A stretch of DNA of 64,000 nt from Aricia agestis (GCF_905147365.1 NC_056407.1:13578001-13642000), one strand, 5' to 3'. Shown: positions 20,901 to 27,587, counted from the first letter of the stretch. The notes: a model not told the origin generated them from the letters alone. Numbers and translations: made by a program.

Positions 20901-23593
20901 AAAACCGGCCAAGTGCGAGTTGGACTCGCCCATGAAGGGTTCCGCAGCAGCAATAAGGTTTATTTCTATGTAATTAAAAGGTTTTTGATTTATATATTTT
21001 ATATTTCATTTGGTTTAATGAAAGTTACATTAAGGTTTACCATTTATGACGTACAAAAAAAACTACTTGCTAGATCACATTCAAACCAATTTTCGTTGGT
21101 AGTTTTTATAATAATATATATCATATATTTTTTTAGAGTTATAAAATAAAATAAATACTTTAGAAGTTAGAGGGGGGGGGGGCACACATTTTACCACTTT
21201 GGAAGAGTCTCTCTCGCAAACAATTCAGGTTAGAAAAAAATGATATTAGAAACCTCAATATGATTTTTAAAGACATATCCATAGATACCCCATACGCATA
21301 GGTTAGATGAAAAAAAAATTGTTTGTTTCAGTTGTACCCCTAAAATTTTTAATTATTTTTCAATTTCTTTATCAAAATCCTAATGCGGTTCACAGACTAC
21401 ATCTACTTACCAAGTTTCAATAGTATAGCTCTTATAGTTTCGGAGAAAAATGGCTGTGACATACGGACGGACCTACAGACAGACAGACAGACAGACATGA
21501 CGAATCTATAAGGGTATACGTTTTTTACCATTTGGCTACGGAACCCTAAAAAAGGCAATCATACCTTAGAGCTCCCTAACATTTTTCATACGGGGCCCCG
21601 CCAAGGCACGCTACGCTTCTGAGGTTAGTAGAAAGGTTTGTTCAAATTATACGGCAAAAATTAGTAATTGTTCTTATGTTGTAAAATGTTGGTTACCTGT
21701 TCCGTCCACTTTCTTCTTCTTTCTTTATGTTTTTAGATAATTATTTGCTGTCCCGGCAAACTTTGTTTTGCTATATAAAGTAATCGCCCATATTATTTTA
21801 TTGAAGTGACTAAATAAGTATGTCACCATGGCATCGTCCATCACTACCCCGTCGCACAAACAATGGTCGCCGTCAGTCTCGAGGTGTAATAATTTACTAT
21901 TATTTGTTCAACAAATGCACTTATCAATATAAATAGTACCCAGTAGCCGATTCTCAGACCCACTGAACATGCATATAAAATTTGGTAAAAATCAGTAAAG
22001 CCGTTTCGGAGGAGTACGGTGACTAACTTTGTGACACGAGAATTTTACACTCATTATAATAAGATAAAACACTCATTTCAGAAACCAAACAATTGTGACA
22101 ACGTTTATTCTGGAACCTTCACAACCGATATGGCCTATCATTGTAGGTTGTATGTCTGGCCTGCTGCTGTTGGCAATTATTGTCCTCGTATTACATCGTG
22201 TAAGTATTACACAATAATTATAATCAAGTAATAATTAAAGAATACGTGTCTGTTAAGTCATCCTTGATATAACGTCAATTAAAATAAGCAATAATTATTA
22301 TGACAATATAATAATGATCATTGATAAGAACTACGGTTTCCTGTTATTTAGGAAACACTGTTATGACGTCAAGAATATTAATTGTTCCAAATCACTTGAA
22401 TAAATTTTAATTCAAAATATTGTATAGTATTAGAAAATTTGGGGTAACTATTTGAAACGCATAGGCATTCAATAAGGCTGATATGATAATACGATAGCTT
22501 AGACAACATTTTAGGAAACTCTGTCACTTGTGACTAATCAAGTTATCACGTACTCTGTCACCGTAGAACCTGGTGAAACGTGGAGAATAGGAGGAATCGT
22601 AGAATCGACGCTACGTCAGCGTAGCCCGCTGACGTAGCGTCGTAGACCCTCTACGAGTGGACTAGGGCTACCAATGTGTTTTGTGTAAATATAACAATTG
22701 TATAACCAAATATTGGGATAGATGTTATGTTAATATATCATAAGCCAATTAGAATAAGCTATTTCGAGGATTTATTGCTTTCAATTCACGAACAGTGAAT
22801 GGAAAGCAGAAAGTCCTTTATGCAGTAAAACTTTAAACTGTCATTTTTATGCACATCAATTGGAACCACACATCATTCATTAAAACAATTTTTATTTTAT
22901 ATTAATGTTTTTTTAAAACAATAATATAAAATTTCTGAATAAATTGTAATAAACTATTGCTACGTTGCATTACGTTGTGGCGTTGCAACGTCACATCGTC
23001 AAACCGGCAACTCTTCGTAAATAAATTAAATCCGTTGCGTCGACGGAGACGTTGTTCCAACGCTTCGAAAATAAAAGTCGGACCGTCCGAGCTCCTTTGA
23101 CAACGTTCTCTGATTGGCCGACACTGTTGAGAATGACCGCACAGCATCAGCAGGCAGCCTTTGGTGCTACGGCTATCCCGTGTCGTCGTCTCCAACAAAG
23201 CATTATACTATGTTTGAGATGACGCGAAACAATGGAGCATTGTGGCCCTGGTCCAATGCCCAGATTTGAGGTCTTTTGACAGTGCTTTATATTTTCACTT
23301 GCGCTTTTCATTAGCTTCCGTCAAATAATTAACCAATCAACAACGTTATTTATAAGATAAACCCCTGTCAAATATCCTCAGAAACTAGATATAAGTTATC
23401 TTATACCTGTATACTTTTTCAGTGTGGCTTTTTCTTTCGGAAGCGGTTTAACAACGAAATGAACGACACTCAGGACGAACTGTTGCCCGCCGAAGAGTCT
23501 ACTCCCAGTGGCAGTGCTGGCCTTGCTGATGCCTTCCGAGAAACGAACACGAATAATTGTTCCACTGAAATGCTTCTAGATGATTCTGACTAA
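2754..23593 (+). CDS. Integrin alpha subunit gene, 3' part (16 exons, 5' incomplete)
   Basis: Adhesion-receptor subunit that pairs with an integrin beta chain at the plasma membrane and links extracellular matrix to the cytoskeleton. Coding segments: 2754-2981, 6337-6451, 7190-7363, 7978-8157, 9058-9182, 9756-9819, 10153-10191, 10352-10499, 10846-11092, 12256-12362, 13303-13387, 15226-15288, 15950-16073, 19765-19843, 22082-22199, 23423-23593. All introns are GT-AG, all phases match, and the total is 2067 nt (688 codons plus stop). Three successive FG-GAP blades carry Ca2+ loops (DVNGDGVTD, DVDNDGYND and a weaker DIDNNNCSD). Thigh and calf domains follow (CGEDLIC motif), then a tryptophan-led transmembrane helix and GFFFRKR. 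I see no R-x-K/R-R furin site in the visible ectodomain. The family assignment is firm. An insect alpha-PS3-type paralogue is my guess only. The signal peptide and first blades lie outside the window. Confidence 0.95.
2982..3576. other. Integrin intron, no recognisable element
   Basis: AT-rich; the only longer open frames are short, without family resemblance, and are bounded by stops. Confidence 0.5.
3577..4059. mobile_element. MITE with TTAA target duplication (piggyBac-like)
   Basis: TTAA-GAGGATAC at the left and GAATCCTC-TTAA at the right, about 475 bp between duplications. A truncated second copy starts identically at 11105 (TTAAGAGGATACACCAGAGG) with about 90% similarity. TTAA is the piggyBac target; no transposase is encoded. 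Confidence 0.7.
4190..5515. mobile_element. Candidate DNA transposon with TCAAAC subterminal motifs
   Basis: Dense TCAAAC/GTTTGA repeats cluster at 4196-4270 and again at 5325-5510, flanking an interior that is itself interrupted by the hAT-like MITE at 4487-5261. Clustered short motifs near both ends are typical of transposase-binding subterminal repeats. Exact ends and target duplication were not found. Confidence 0.45.
4487..5261. mobile_element. hAT-like non-autonomous element, TSD CTAGAAAC
   Basis: Ends CAGGGTTGCCAGATC and (reverse complement) CAGGGTCTCCAGATTGGGC, flanked by identical 8-bp CTAGAAAC at 4479-4486 and 5262-5269. Both termini carry 'tagcccaa' motifs. No transposase is seen; a short ORF (4776-5048) is not recognised. 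Confidence 0.85.
5512..6134. mobile_element. GC-rich inverted-repeat element with CACGGTGCCG palindromes
   Basis: Arms 5512-5640 and 6001-6134 are reverse complements sharing 'ccccattagacacggcgcg', 'cgccaccgtgac' and 'caccgtgtcacggtgccgc'. They stand out as GC-rich islands in AT-rich DNA. Both strands stay open for about 100 codons, which explains apparent ORFs here. A MINE-2-like half copy occupies the loop. Confidence 0.65.
5664..5900 (+). mobile_element. MINE-2-like MITE, 5' half
   Basis: Begins GGCCAAGTGCAAGTTAGGCTC...GAAGGGTTCCGTACCATTA, the standard left end of the family. It stops after 'gagcaaaaaatagcaaaaa', before the microsatellite. Confidence 0.75.
6337..6451 (+). CDS. Integrin alpha exon: next FG-GAP repeat
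   Basis: 38 codons plus one base (acceptor tcgtag, donor gtaaga). It encodes ARFGTAMADIGDVDNDGYN; the Asp closing the calcium loop is completed across the splice by the next exon. Confidence 0.92.
6612..7059. mobile_element. 448-bp MITE, TTA target duplication (copy 1)
   Basis: Termini GGGGGCGACTAAC and GTTAGTCGCCCTC flanked by TTA. A second copy at 17211-17628 lies in the same orientation and aligns along its whole length, including 'cctggcatatgaaagacggg'. Located in the integrin intron before exon 7190. Confidence 0.78.
7190..7363 (+). CDS. Integrin alpha exon: end of one blade and start of the last
   Basis: Starts with DIAIGSPW (loop tail of the preceding repeat), then GAVYIYKG and a final blade FGISVSKAFDIDNNNCS. 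Acceptor atttcag, donor gtaagt, phase 1 in and out. Confidence 0.92.
7543..7957 (-). mobile_element. MINE-2-like MITE copy
   Basis: Reverse orientation: (GTCY)n tract near 7570-7585, then 'caggctatagttcaagaacgg', then 'ggtacggaatccttcgtgcg' and 'gactcgcacttggccg'. Ends 20 nt before the acceptor of the exon at 7978. Confidence 0.8.
7978..8157 (+). CDS. Integrin alpha exon: propeller end and start of thigh domain
   Basis: DLAVGAHNSRSAYVFRC closes the beta-propeller. VHVDISIKV then begins the Ig-like thigh domain. Acceptor aatttcag, donor gtaacg. Confidence 0.92.
8206..8485 (-). mobile_element. tRNA-derived SINE, near full length
   Basis: On the minus strand: A-box-like TGGCTCAGTTGG, B box GGTTCGAATCCCG, then a body ending 'gaagcgtcc' and A/T-rich tail. 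Same family as 16671, 18565, 18821, 47037, 58695 and 60239. No cloverleaf aminoacyl-stem closure, so it is not a tRNA gene. Confidence 0.85.
8598..8982. repeat. Head-to-head 'tcgcatttataatattag' repeat pair with terminal palindrome
   Basis: Left arm 'ctataaatgcgaaaatgtgtctctctctgtctgttacc' and right arm 'gaggtaacagacagagagac' are inverted. The right end (8911-8945) is mirrored again immediately at 8949-8981, making a nearly perfect 33-35 bp AT hairpin. Confidence 0.6.
9058..9182 (+). CDS. Integrin alpha exon: thigh domain
   Basis: Encodes ELRAKILIDPEGNRANVLED and a following segment with one cysteine, ending in phase 0 before gtaagg. It joins in frame with both neighbouring exons. Confidence 0.88.
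9585..9683. mobile_element. Small fold-back MITE (~100 bp)
   Basis: GGGCCTTGTTACACCTA and TAGGTGTAATGAGGCCC at the ends, plus inner inverted 'gtggcgagac'. Intron between exons at 9182 and 9756. Confidence 0.6.
9756..9819 (+). CDS. Integrin alpha exon: thigh domain (64 nt)
   Basis: Short exon encoding PTADLSRPITMSFKVESIET plus Tyr, between ttttgcag and gtatgt, ending in phase 1. Confidence 0.85.
10153..10191 (+). CDS. Integrin alpha micro-exon (39 nt)
   Basis: Very short exon ANDNALVLSSTLI (acceptor ctggcag, donor gtaaca). It is the only segment I found that joins the phase-1 donor at 9819 to the phase-1 acceptor at 10352, and the protein reads through without a stop. Confidence 0.8.
10352..10499 (+). 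CDS. Integrin alpha exon: calf-1 with CGEDLIC motif
   Basis: Encodes a potential N-glycosylation site (NSTKFPQ) and RGCGEDLICRPLLQMTLSP, which matches the conserved CGxDxxC segment of integrin alpha chains. Donor gtaaga begins at 10500. Confidence 0.92.
10846..11092 (+). CDS. Integrin alpha exon: calf-1
   Basis: Largest exon (247 nt). It begins PYIPGTNQKFGVKVTVINTE, a typical Ig-like calf strand pattern, with paired cysteines (GCSLEG...LTCTLP) and an N-glycosylation site. Acceptor tttcag, donor gtatgt. Confidence 0.92.
11105..11325. mobile_element. Chimera: truncated TTAA MITE joined to MINE-2-like end
   Basis: 11105-11282 repeats the first ~180 bp of the element at 3577. It is abruptly followed by the MINE-2-like end 'gcgcgagtccgactcgcacttggccg' in minus orientation. 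It begins 12 nt after an integrin exon ends. Confidence 0.65.
11571..12038 (+). mobile_element. MINE-2-like MITE, full length
   Basis: Complete copy: AATCGGCCAAGTGCGAGTCG at left, central 'tttcagaagtctagct', the tract 'gacagacagacggacagaca', and 'ttgggtacggaactctaaaa' at right. Inverted GGTTCCGTACC/GGTACGGAAC near the ends. Confidence 0.85.
12256..12362 (+). CDS. Integrin alpha exon: calf-2
   Basis: VLIEAVLDEPFFDGDEKHKA followed by an NVS sequon and ANFFISG. Acceptor caacag, donor gtgagt, ending in phase 2. Confidence 0.88.
12363..13302. other. Integrin intron with a possible hAT-like left end
   Basis: 'caggggttcccaaacttctttt' at about 12694 looks like a hAT-type terminus, but I found no matching right end or duplication. 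The rest has no recognisable content. Confidence 0.35.
13303..13387 (+). CDS. Integrin alpha exon: calf-2 (85 nt)
   Basis: Found by phase bookkeeping: direct joining of 12362 to 15226 gives a stop. This segment (acceptor tttttcag, donor gtaatt) reads KALPNATVTISRDKLKGG and then HYFE, which runs directly into the next exon's VTNIGPS. Two N-linked sequons are visible. Confidence 0.88.
14325..14490 (+). repeat. Dispersed 'actagctgtcccggtgaacttcg' repeat
   Basis: Shares the 'ctgtcccggcaaactttg' start with the copy at 21741 and the 'caatccgtccagccgttttcga' phrase frequent in Lepidoptera. Confidence 0.5.
14690..15143 (+). mobile_element. MINE-2-like MITE, full length
   Basis: Left end AATCAGCCAAGTATGAATC, tract 'cacagacagacagacagacg' near 15060, right end 'gggtacggaaccctaaaat'. 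Ends 83 nt before an integrin exon. Confidence 0.83.
15226..15288 (+). CDS. Integrin alpha exon: calf-2, VTNIGPS segment
   Basis: 63-nt exon VTNIGPSYWLHLPAEVLLSN plus Glu. The VxNxGPS motif is characteristic of the membrane-proximal integrin alpha ectodomain. Confidence 0.92.
15713..15903. mobile_element. Nearly perfect fold-back MITE (191 bp)
   Basis: Arms of about 85 bp: CTATACTCCACTCGGGCTAA...'aaacttgtcattttccatat' mirrored to ...GAGTGGAGTATAG, with only a few mismatches. It ends 46 nt before the integrin exon at 15950, so a strong hairpin would form in the pre-mRNA. Confidence 0.8.
15950..16073 (+). CDS. Integrin alpha exon: calf-2 cysteine pair
   Basis: Encodes RGCSNRTNLVCMWEV, a conserved disulphide loop, then a basic and leucine-rich strand. 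No furin-type cleavage motif is present here. Acceptor ttctag, donor gtaagt. Confidence 0.9.
16671..16812 (+). mobile_element. tRNA-derived SINE, truncated
   Basis: TGACGACCTC, then a B-box region 'cgcgggtcgaatcccg', the 'gacggaacaaaaagttt' junction and an (AAT)n tail. Same family as 60239. Confidence 0.75.
16986..18132. mobile_element. Long-terminal-inverted-repeat element (~1.15 kb)
   Basis: Arms of about 200 bp (16986-17195 and 17915-18132) share 'gcagggaaaagaagatatca', 'ggtagataccgaatattctt' and 'ttttattcggcggtatccgc'. The loop contains the TTA MITE at 17211-17628. Confidence 0.75.
17211..17628. mobile_element. 418-bp MITE, TTA target duplication (copy 2)
   Basis: GGGGGCGACTAACCC start and GTTAGTCGCCCTC end between TTA duplications (17208-17210, 17629-17631). 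Same sequence as 6612-7059 with small deletions. Confidence 0.78.
18200..18270. repeat. (CATA)n-type microsatellite
   Basis: Runs of 'catacatacataca' interspersed with 'atataatata'. Confidence 0.6.
18336..18560 (-). pseudogene. 3' end of a non-LTR retrotransposon ORF (fragment)
   Basis: Minus-strand translation contains GIKLWNALPRDIKMTKTLFR followed by FKTLVKKHFL, the stereotyped C-terminus of LINE reverse-transcriptase proteins (LWN-LP--IR---S---FK--L). 5'-truncated and abutted by SINE sequence at 18560. Confidence 0.65.
18565..18725 (+). mobile_element. SINE 3' portion with (ATT)n tail
   Basis: Matches the body of the full SINE at 60239 ('gttgtctggtacctgtaaca', 'cagactgacgtggtgtgaag', 'cgtccatagata') and ends in ATTATTATT. 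Confidence 0.7.
18821..18897 (+). mobile_element. SINE 3' fragment
   Basis: Second, shorter copy: 'ggtacttagcacggggccag', 'actgacgtggtgtgaagcgt', then an (ATT)n tail, only about 100 bp after the previous one. Confidence 0.65.
18898..18972. repeat. 'gtagtagtcctaatgtcgttg' repeat, copy 1
   Basis: About 70 bp nearly identical to 62916-62985, including 'cgaccattgggcgat' and 'tctagt'. Unknown family. Confidence 0.6.
19123..19501. mobile_element. TA-flanked MITE with 27-bp terminal inverted repeats
   Basis: CAGGATGCAATTAAACCTTC...CACCCTG with TA on each side (19121-22, 19502-03); inner TIR 'cctgccaa'. A GC-rich block lies at 19258-19350. Mariner/Tc1-type target site. Confidence 0.72.
19765..19843 (+). 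CDS. Integrin alpha exon: membrane-proximal ectodomain
   Basis: Encodes GIEQLFGEILEHNITTVLTL then YHEGKT (acceptor acatag, donor gtaagt), ending in phase 2. Confidence 0.88.
19850..20780. other. Integrin intron, no recognised element
   Basis: AT-rich DNA. The phrase 'cgacagtatatatta' at 19851 recurs at 28697 and 62395. Confidence 0.4.
20792..21621. mobile_element. hAT-like element, TSD AGGTTAGT, carrying a MITE
   Basis: Starts CAGTGGCGTAGCTACC and ends degenerate GCTACGCTTCTG; identical AGGTTAGT at 20784-20791 and 21622-21629. The interior is mainly the (GTCY)n repeat variant at 20901-21553. Confidence 0.75.
20901..21553 (+). mobile_element. MINE-2-like variant ('agcagcaataaggttt' subfamily)
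   Basis: Starts ACCGGCCAAGTGCGAGTTGG, has (GACA)n near 21478-21497 and ends 'ggctacggaaccctaaaa'. Shares its interior with 47667-48220 and preserves the empty site for the MITE inserted there. Confidence 0.75.
21741..22067 (+). repeat. 'ctgtcccggcaaacttt' repeat upstream of TM exon
   Basis: Characteristic start and end phrases ('aaaatttggtaaaaatcagt', 'gccgtttcggaggagtacgg', 'tgtgacacgagaattttaca'). The end abuts the polypyrimidine/branch region of the exon at 22082. Confidence 0.6.
22082..22199 (+). CDS. Integrin alpha exon: transmembrane helix
   Basis: After INQTIVTTFILEPSQP comes WPIIVGCMSGLLLLAIIVLV, a single hydrophobic helix with the Trp-Pro start usual in integrin alpha chains. A repeat element ends about 15 nt upstream of the acceptor. 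Confidence 0.95.
22577..22655. repeat. Short GC-rich palindrome
   Basis: 'cgacgctacgtcagcg' and 'cgctgacgtagcgtcg' are inverted around 'tagccc' in the last integrin intron. The rest of 22200-23422 shows nothing I can name; a minus-strand ORF at 22902-23198 has no recognisable family. Confidence 0.55.
23423..23593 (+). CDS. Integrin alpha terminal exon: cytoplasmic tail
   Basis: Starts CGFFFRKRFNNEM, the invariant GFFxR membrane-proximal motif that clasps the beta tail. It continues with an acidic, Ser/Thr-rich tail ending MLLDDSD and TAA at 23591-23593. Confidence 0.95.
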   Translation, partial: CGFFFRKRFNNEMNDTQDELLPAEESTPSGSAGLADAFRETNTNNCSTEMLLDDSD

Positions 23594-24008
23594 GACAAAG
23601 GGCGCACAACCTGCATTCGACTACTTCGATAAAGTTTCCGTCGCCAAGTGTCATGGCGTTTAGGCGGCCGCATACACACGTTTTAGCATTCGATATCCAA
23701 ATTCGTTTTCAGTATTCGGAAATCTGAACGCATTGAATCAGTAGAAAATACATTAACTGACGCACACGTGCGTTTTTCTCCGCAAGTGCGTTTCGGTGCA
23801 AGCCGGCGCGTTCGCGCGTGATGAAAAACGAACGTTTGCGCTAGTCTCGCAGAATTCCTAATCGAGATTCCGCATTAGGAAAACGAATACGGAAAACTCC
23901 AGCCTCAAGCGATGTTTTTTGTCAATTCAGTCAAGTTGTAAGCCTTAGGAAAGTCAGCATAACAAAGTTATAGTTTTTGTAGAGCAACATCCGTGTAATA
24001 AGAAATTA

Positions 24009-24014
24009 ATTAAA
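24009..24014 (+). promoter_or_regulatory. Possible poly(A) signal of the integrin gene (ATTAAA)
   Basis: First plausible AATAAA-like hexamer after the stop, about 415 nt downstream. The 3'UTR in between contains a GC-richer repeat-like stretch (23650-23900). Weak evidence. Confidence 0.3.
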
Positions 24015-24448
24015 AGAACATAATATTTAATTTGTTTTTTTCCTGTTATTTAAAAGAACTGAAGCATACTAGCGTTAATTATTTCAATTTGAAAAATATA
24101 TGTAGTATCATATTAAAATGGACTCTTTTATTTCTAGCCTTCTCCCAGTAACATACTTTTGTGTCTAAGCAACGTAAGGGACGTGTTAAAATTGCAAAAC
24201 AAAGTTAATTTCAATGTGCTATATATACGAACTAAGCAGGAAAATTGAAATCAATTTTCAATTGAAATATAAAGGTGTATTTTTCCGCAAAATATTATGA
24301 TTACGACTATAGGGCTCTTGGATATCTCTAGTGGCGCGGCGAGTGGCAGATTCAGGCAACATGTGTCCGTCAGAGTGCGATCAGCTGTAAAATACGGTTT
24401 ACTAGTTTTAATGAAAACACGTTGAAAACCTTAAAAAATGCTCGGAAA

Positions 24449-24560
24449 TATGAGCGGTACGAGGTACTGTTGTGTTGTAGGGTGCAAAAATTCCCAATCT
24501 TCGAATCGTTTTATTCGTTTTTGAGACGGAATTGGGAAACGTATCGAAATCAACATGCCG
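24449..24560 (+). pseudogene. THAP-like zinc-finger fragment
   Basis: ATG at 24449 opens MSGTRYCCVVGCKNSQSSNR then a stop. A one-base shift reads FYSFLRRNWE, like the F-x-x-FP continuation of a THAP domain. The C-C-V-V-G-C-K-N-S pattern (C-x2-4-C) fits the first zinc ligands. No second half found nearby; apparently degenerate. Lies 0.85 kb after the integrin stop. Confidence 0.45.
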
Positions 24561-24759
24561 ATTATTAATTATGCTTAAATCTAAATCTCGCATGAATATT
24601 TCTAAAATATCACGTGCAAGTTATTTTTAATATCATTGTTTCATTATGTATAATAATATATTGTAATTTAAAACACGATATAATAAAAATAACAAATAAA
24701 ATTATTGTAGGTTCAATATTTCAGAACAATACTTATTCCTTCAATATTCACTTTTGCAT

Positions 24760-25120
24760 TTATACTATTATCATACTTATATACTAATTACTGATATTAC
24801 TAATTTACTAATAATATTATAAGTGCGAAAGTGTGTCTTAAAATTTGGCCTGGATAACTCCATATATCCTTAAGAGTCCCGAAAAAGGACATAGGCAGTG
24901 GCGTAACTATAAGATCCGAGGCCCGTGGCAAAATGATGGGGCTCTATCAGTAAAAATCGTCACGTTAATAATAAAACAATATGTACTTAAAAAATGTTGC
25001 CCTTTTGGGCCGAAGGCCCGTGGCATTTTGCCAGCCCTATAGTTACGCCACTGGACATAGGATACTTTTTGTCTCCGGATGTTATGGCACAACGGAGTTA
25101 CGGGCGTCATCTAGTAAATA
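24760..25120. repeat. 'cgcacaacggagttacgggcgtcatctagta' repeat, interrupted
   Basis: Matches the phrase at 8760-8800 (ggagttgcgggcgtcatcta). Split by the 158-bp hAT MITE at 24896-25053. Confidence 0.55.
24896..25053. mobile_element. 158-bp hAT MITE, TSD GACATAGG
   Basis: CAGTGGCGTAACTATAA ... CTATAGTTACGCCACTG termini with perfect 8-bp GACATAGG at 24888-24895 and 25054-25061. The same terminus type (CAGTGGCGTA) occurs at 20792. Confidence 0.88.
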
Positions 25121-25692
25121 TGTATAATATATTATTAAGTACATATTCAAATTTTCTTTGATAATGAAATACAATATCTTCATTTTCCATTTTTATTTTG
25201 CATGTACGGTTGAATAGTTGCTGAAAATATATTTGTTTACATTATTCAACTATTAATTAATTTTCCAATTAATACATAGCTCCACTTTCTCGTCGTACAG
25301 TCGATTACCTACTCTGGTCTGTGGTATTGCTTTTACACGGATGATTCGTTCTCCATCATCATGGATTTCGAAGACTTCATGAACATGATTGCTTTGGAAT
25401 AGTTTGCGCCCTATAATTTTTAATTAGGTAAACAACCTGTTATTAGTAATAACTAATAAGTAATTATAGGTAACTAATAAGATGATCTTACAAATAAATA
25501 AATACACAGTAAAAAATCATATTCAATGAATTTGAAAGAATATTTCATGATCGTGTAATGTGTATATTTGAGTAAATATAGCTTTCGATACAGATTTTCC
25601 GCGGAAAAAGTCTGTGGAAATATTCCGAAATCCAAACTTAATAGTAATTTGGCTCATTACTTTTTATTGTGCTAAAAATATAAACAATTACC

Positions 25693-25927
25693 AAAAAAGT
25701 GCAGTGACTTGTATGAGAATCATACGAGAAAAGCGGTCACGAGTTTCCGCCGTCAACCGACCCGCGGCGTTGCCGTAGCTTAGCAACGATATCCAAGAGG
25801 CCTATAAATAAATTACTGACCTCTTGGATATCGTTGCTAAGCTACGGCAACGCCGCGGGTCGGTTGACGGCGGAAACTCAAGGACGCTTTTCTCATATGA
25901 TTCTCATACAAGTCATTGCACTTTTTT
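25693..25927. mobile_element. Fold-back MITE with ~105-bp arms
   Basis: 'aaaaaagtgcagtgacttgt', 'cgccgtcaaccgacccgcgg' and 'gctaagctacggcaacgccg' occur as nearly perfect inverted arms around a loop of about 15 bp at 25803. Confidence 0.8.
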
Positions 25928-26287
25928 ATGCTAAGCTATACCTATGAAATTGAGTATACTGCTAAAGTGATAGTATATAATATAATTACGTAGGTTCGTA
26001 ACCACAACCTATAACAACAGCAGACAACAGCTGTTGTCATCACTAGAATCAGTTTCAAGCATAGACATAATATAATGCTAAAGACCAACGAAGAGTGCGA
26101 GAGAGAAGAAAATCCTTTATGGAATTGTAACAAGATGAAAAGAGAGAGGCAGTCTAATGAAAATTGTAACAACTTTTATTTGACAGGTCGTCAAAAGTCG
26201 TCAATCGTTTTTATGCCCTTTCGGTATTTGCAATTTATTATTTAAATCGTATGTTATTTTCAACAAATACTATTATATATAACAATA

Positions 26288-26345
26288 ATAACTTGTGCTG
26301 TGAGTGATTGCAGTGTAAATCATAGGAATAATCCTGAAAAATATA
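26288..26345 (+). pseudogene. THAP-domain gene remnant, exon 1
   Basis: Reads TCAVSDCSVNHRNNPEKYTF then H, the first half of a THAP zinc finger (C-x4-C). The codon expected to be ATG is ATA. Ends CC|gtaatt, phase 2, matching the exon at 26979. THAP domains are DNA-binding fingers of cellular regulators and P-element-type transposases. Confidence 0.6.
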
Positions 26346-26646
26346 CATTTCACCCGTAATTAATCTTCATGTCCTAATTGCTACGATGTGTATATTTTTG
26401 CTATATTCTGGTCTTTAGTTCTCTATTTCAAATAAAATATTGTGAATCCTCCCTTTTACTTTCATATTTTGCGTAACTAAAGGTACTATTGTTCCTATAT
26501 TACACAAATTTTGAAGAAAAATTTTTCATCAAAATTTCTTACATATACGCTAGTGCTTGAATCAAATTTATCGATATGCTTATCGATATTTTACAATAAC
26601 ATAAATCTAAAATAAAAATCATTTACCTTTATATTTATCACCTTAA

Positions 26647-26831
26647 GCCCGGCCGCACATTATCCGAAATTTCTGATCAGAAAAATTCGGACGCCCGGCG
26701 GAACGCACTCTGTTCATACATTTTGTTGTAGACCCATAATACTAAAAGAATTTCTGACGTGTCAAAATGTATGAGCGGGGCGGGGCGTCCGAATTTTTGT
26801 GATCAGAAATTCGGAAAATGTGCGGCCGGAC
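26647..26831. mobile_element. 185-bp MITE, TAA target duplication, in the THAP intron
   Basis: GCCCGGCCGCACATT...'tccgaatttttgtgatcaga'...GTGCGGCCGGAC with TAA at 26644-26646 and 26832-26834. Lies between the two THAP exons. Confidence 0.78.
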
Positions 26832-26978
26832 TAAAAAGGACATATTATCTTATATTAACTAATATAATATAGTATAGTATAATAAAGCTAATATAATATA
26901 ACTACTATAATATAGAGTGACTCTAAAACTAGAGGAAGGTTTATATTTATATATTATCATAATCATTTGTATTACAGA

Positions 26979-27078
26979 TTCCCTCAAGATCCTCTAATAA
27001 GAGGAAAATGGCTGAAATTAATTGGGCGTGTTGGTTGGAATCCCAAGAAAAATTCAACAATATGTAGGCAAACATTTC
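26979..27078 (+). pseudogene. THAP-domain gene remnant, exon 2
   Basis: After attacag it reads FPQDPLIRGKWLKLIGRVGW then NPKKNSTIC, the second half of a THAP domain (FP, central KW and W, and the third zinc-ligand Cys). One extra G after TGTA then breaks the frame: the C-x-x-H ligand pair is present only in the shifted frame. Joins exon 1 in phase. Called pseudogene because of the lost start and the frameshift. Confidence 0.65.
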
Positions 27079-27251
27079 ATTGAAAATTAAAAAAAAAATA
27101 GAATAAATACTATTTTGGTTAAAGGAGCTATCCCAACTTTATTTGTGCCAGTAAGTTTGACATACTGTTGCACTTGTTACTGAAGCAATTATTAAAAATA
27201 AGCAATTATAAGCAATTAATGCTTTTTAGTTCATTTAAGATTATACTTATA

Positions 27252-27463
27252 TGAACTAAAAAGTATTAAATAATCCTTATTCTGTACTCAATCTTCATAA
27301 TTTTGAAGTCGGTACCAGTCCTAAGTATATAAGTTGCTGTTATACCTATTCTGTCAGAAAACTGGCGATTAGGTTAGCTGGTACCGATTGCAAAATAATG
27401 AAGATTGAGAACAGAATTAATACTGAGTACAGAATAAGAATTATTTAATACTTTTTAGTTCAT
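27252..27463. mobile_element. Fold-back repeat (~210 bp)
   Basis: 'tgaactaaaaagtattaaat', 'tattctgtactcaatcttca' and 'cggtacc' are mirrored at the right side, 27385-27463. Confidence 0.65.
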
Positions 27464-27587
27464 TTAAGTATAATATTACTATTGTCATTGCCTTGGAAGT
27501 CGGTTTTAATTTTTTGTTTAAAAATAATAATTTTACTCATTTTAGCTGTCCTTAACGTTTTCTATACTTACAGTTGGTGTTTTAAAA

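Noticed and set aside
22902..23198. Minus-strand ORF of 98 codons in the last integrin intron
   Set aside because: Arg/Cys-rich composition, no motif, no splice or promoter context; likely chance or repeat.
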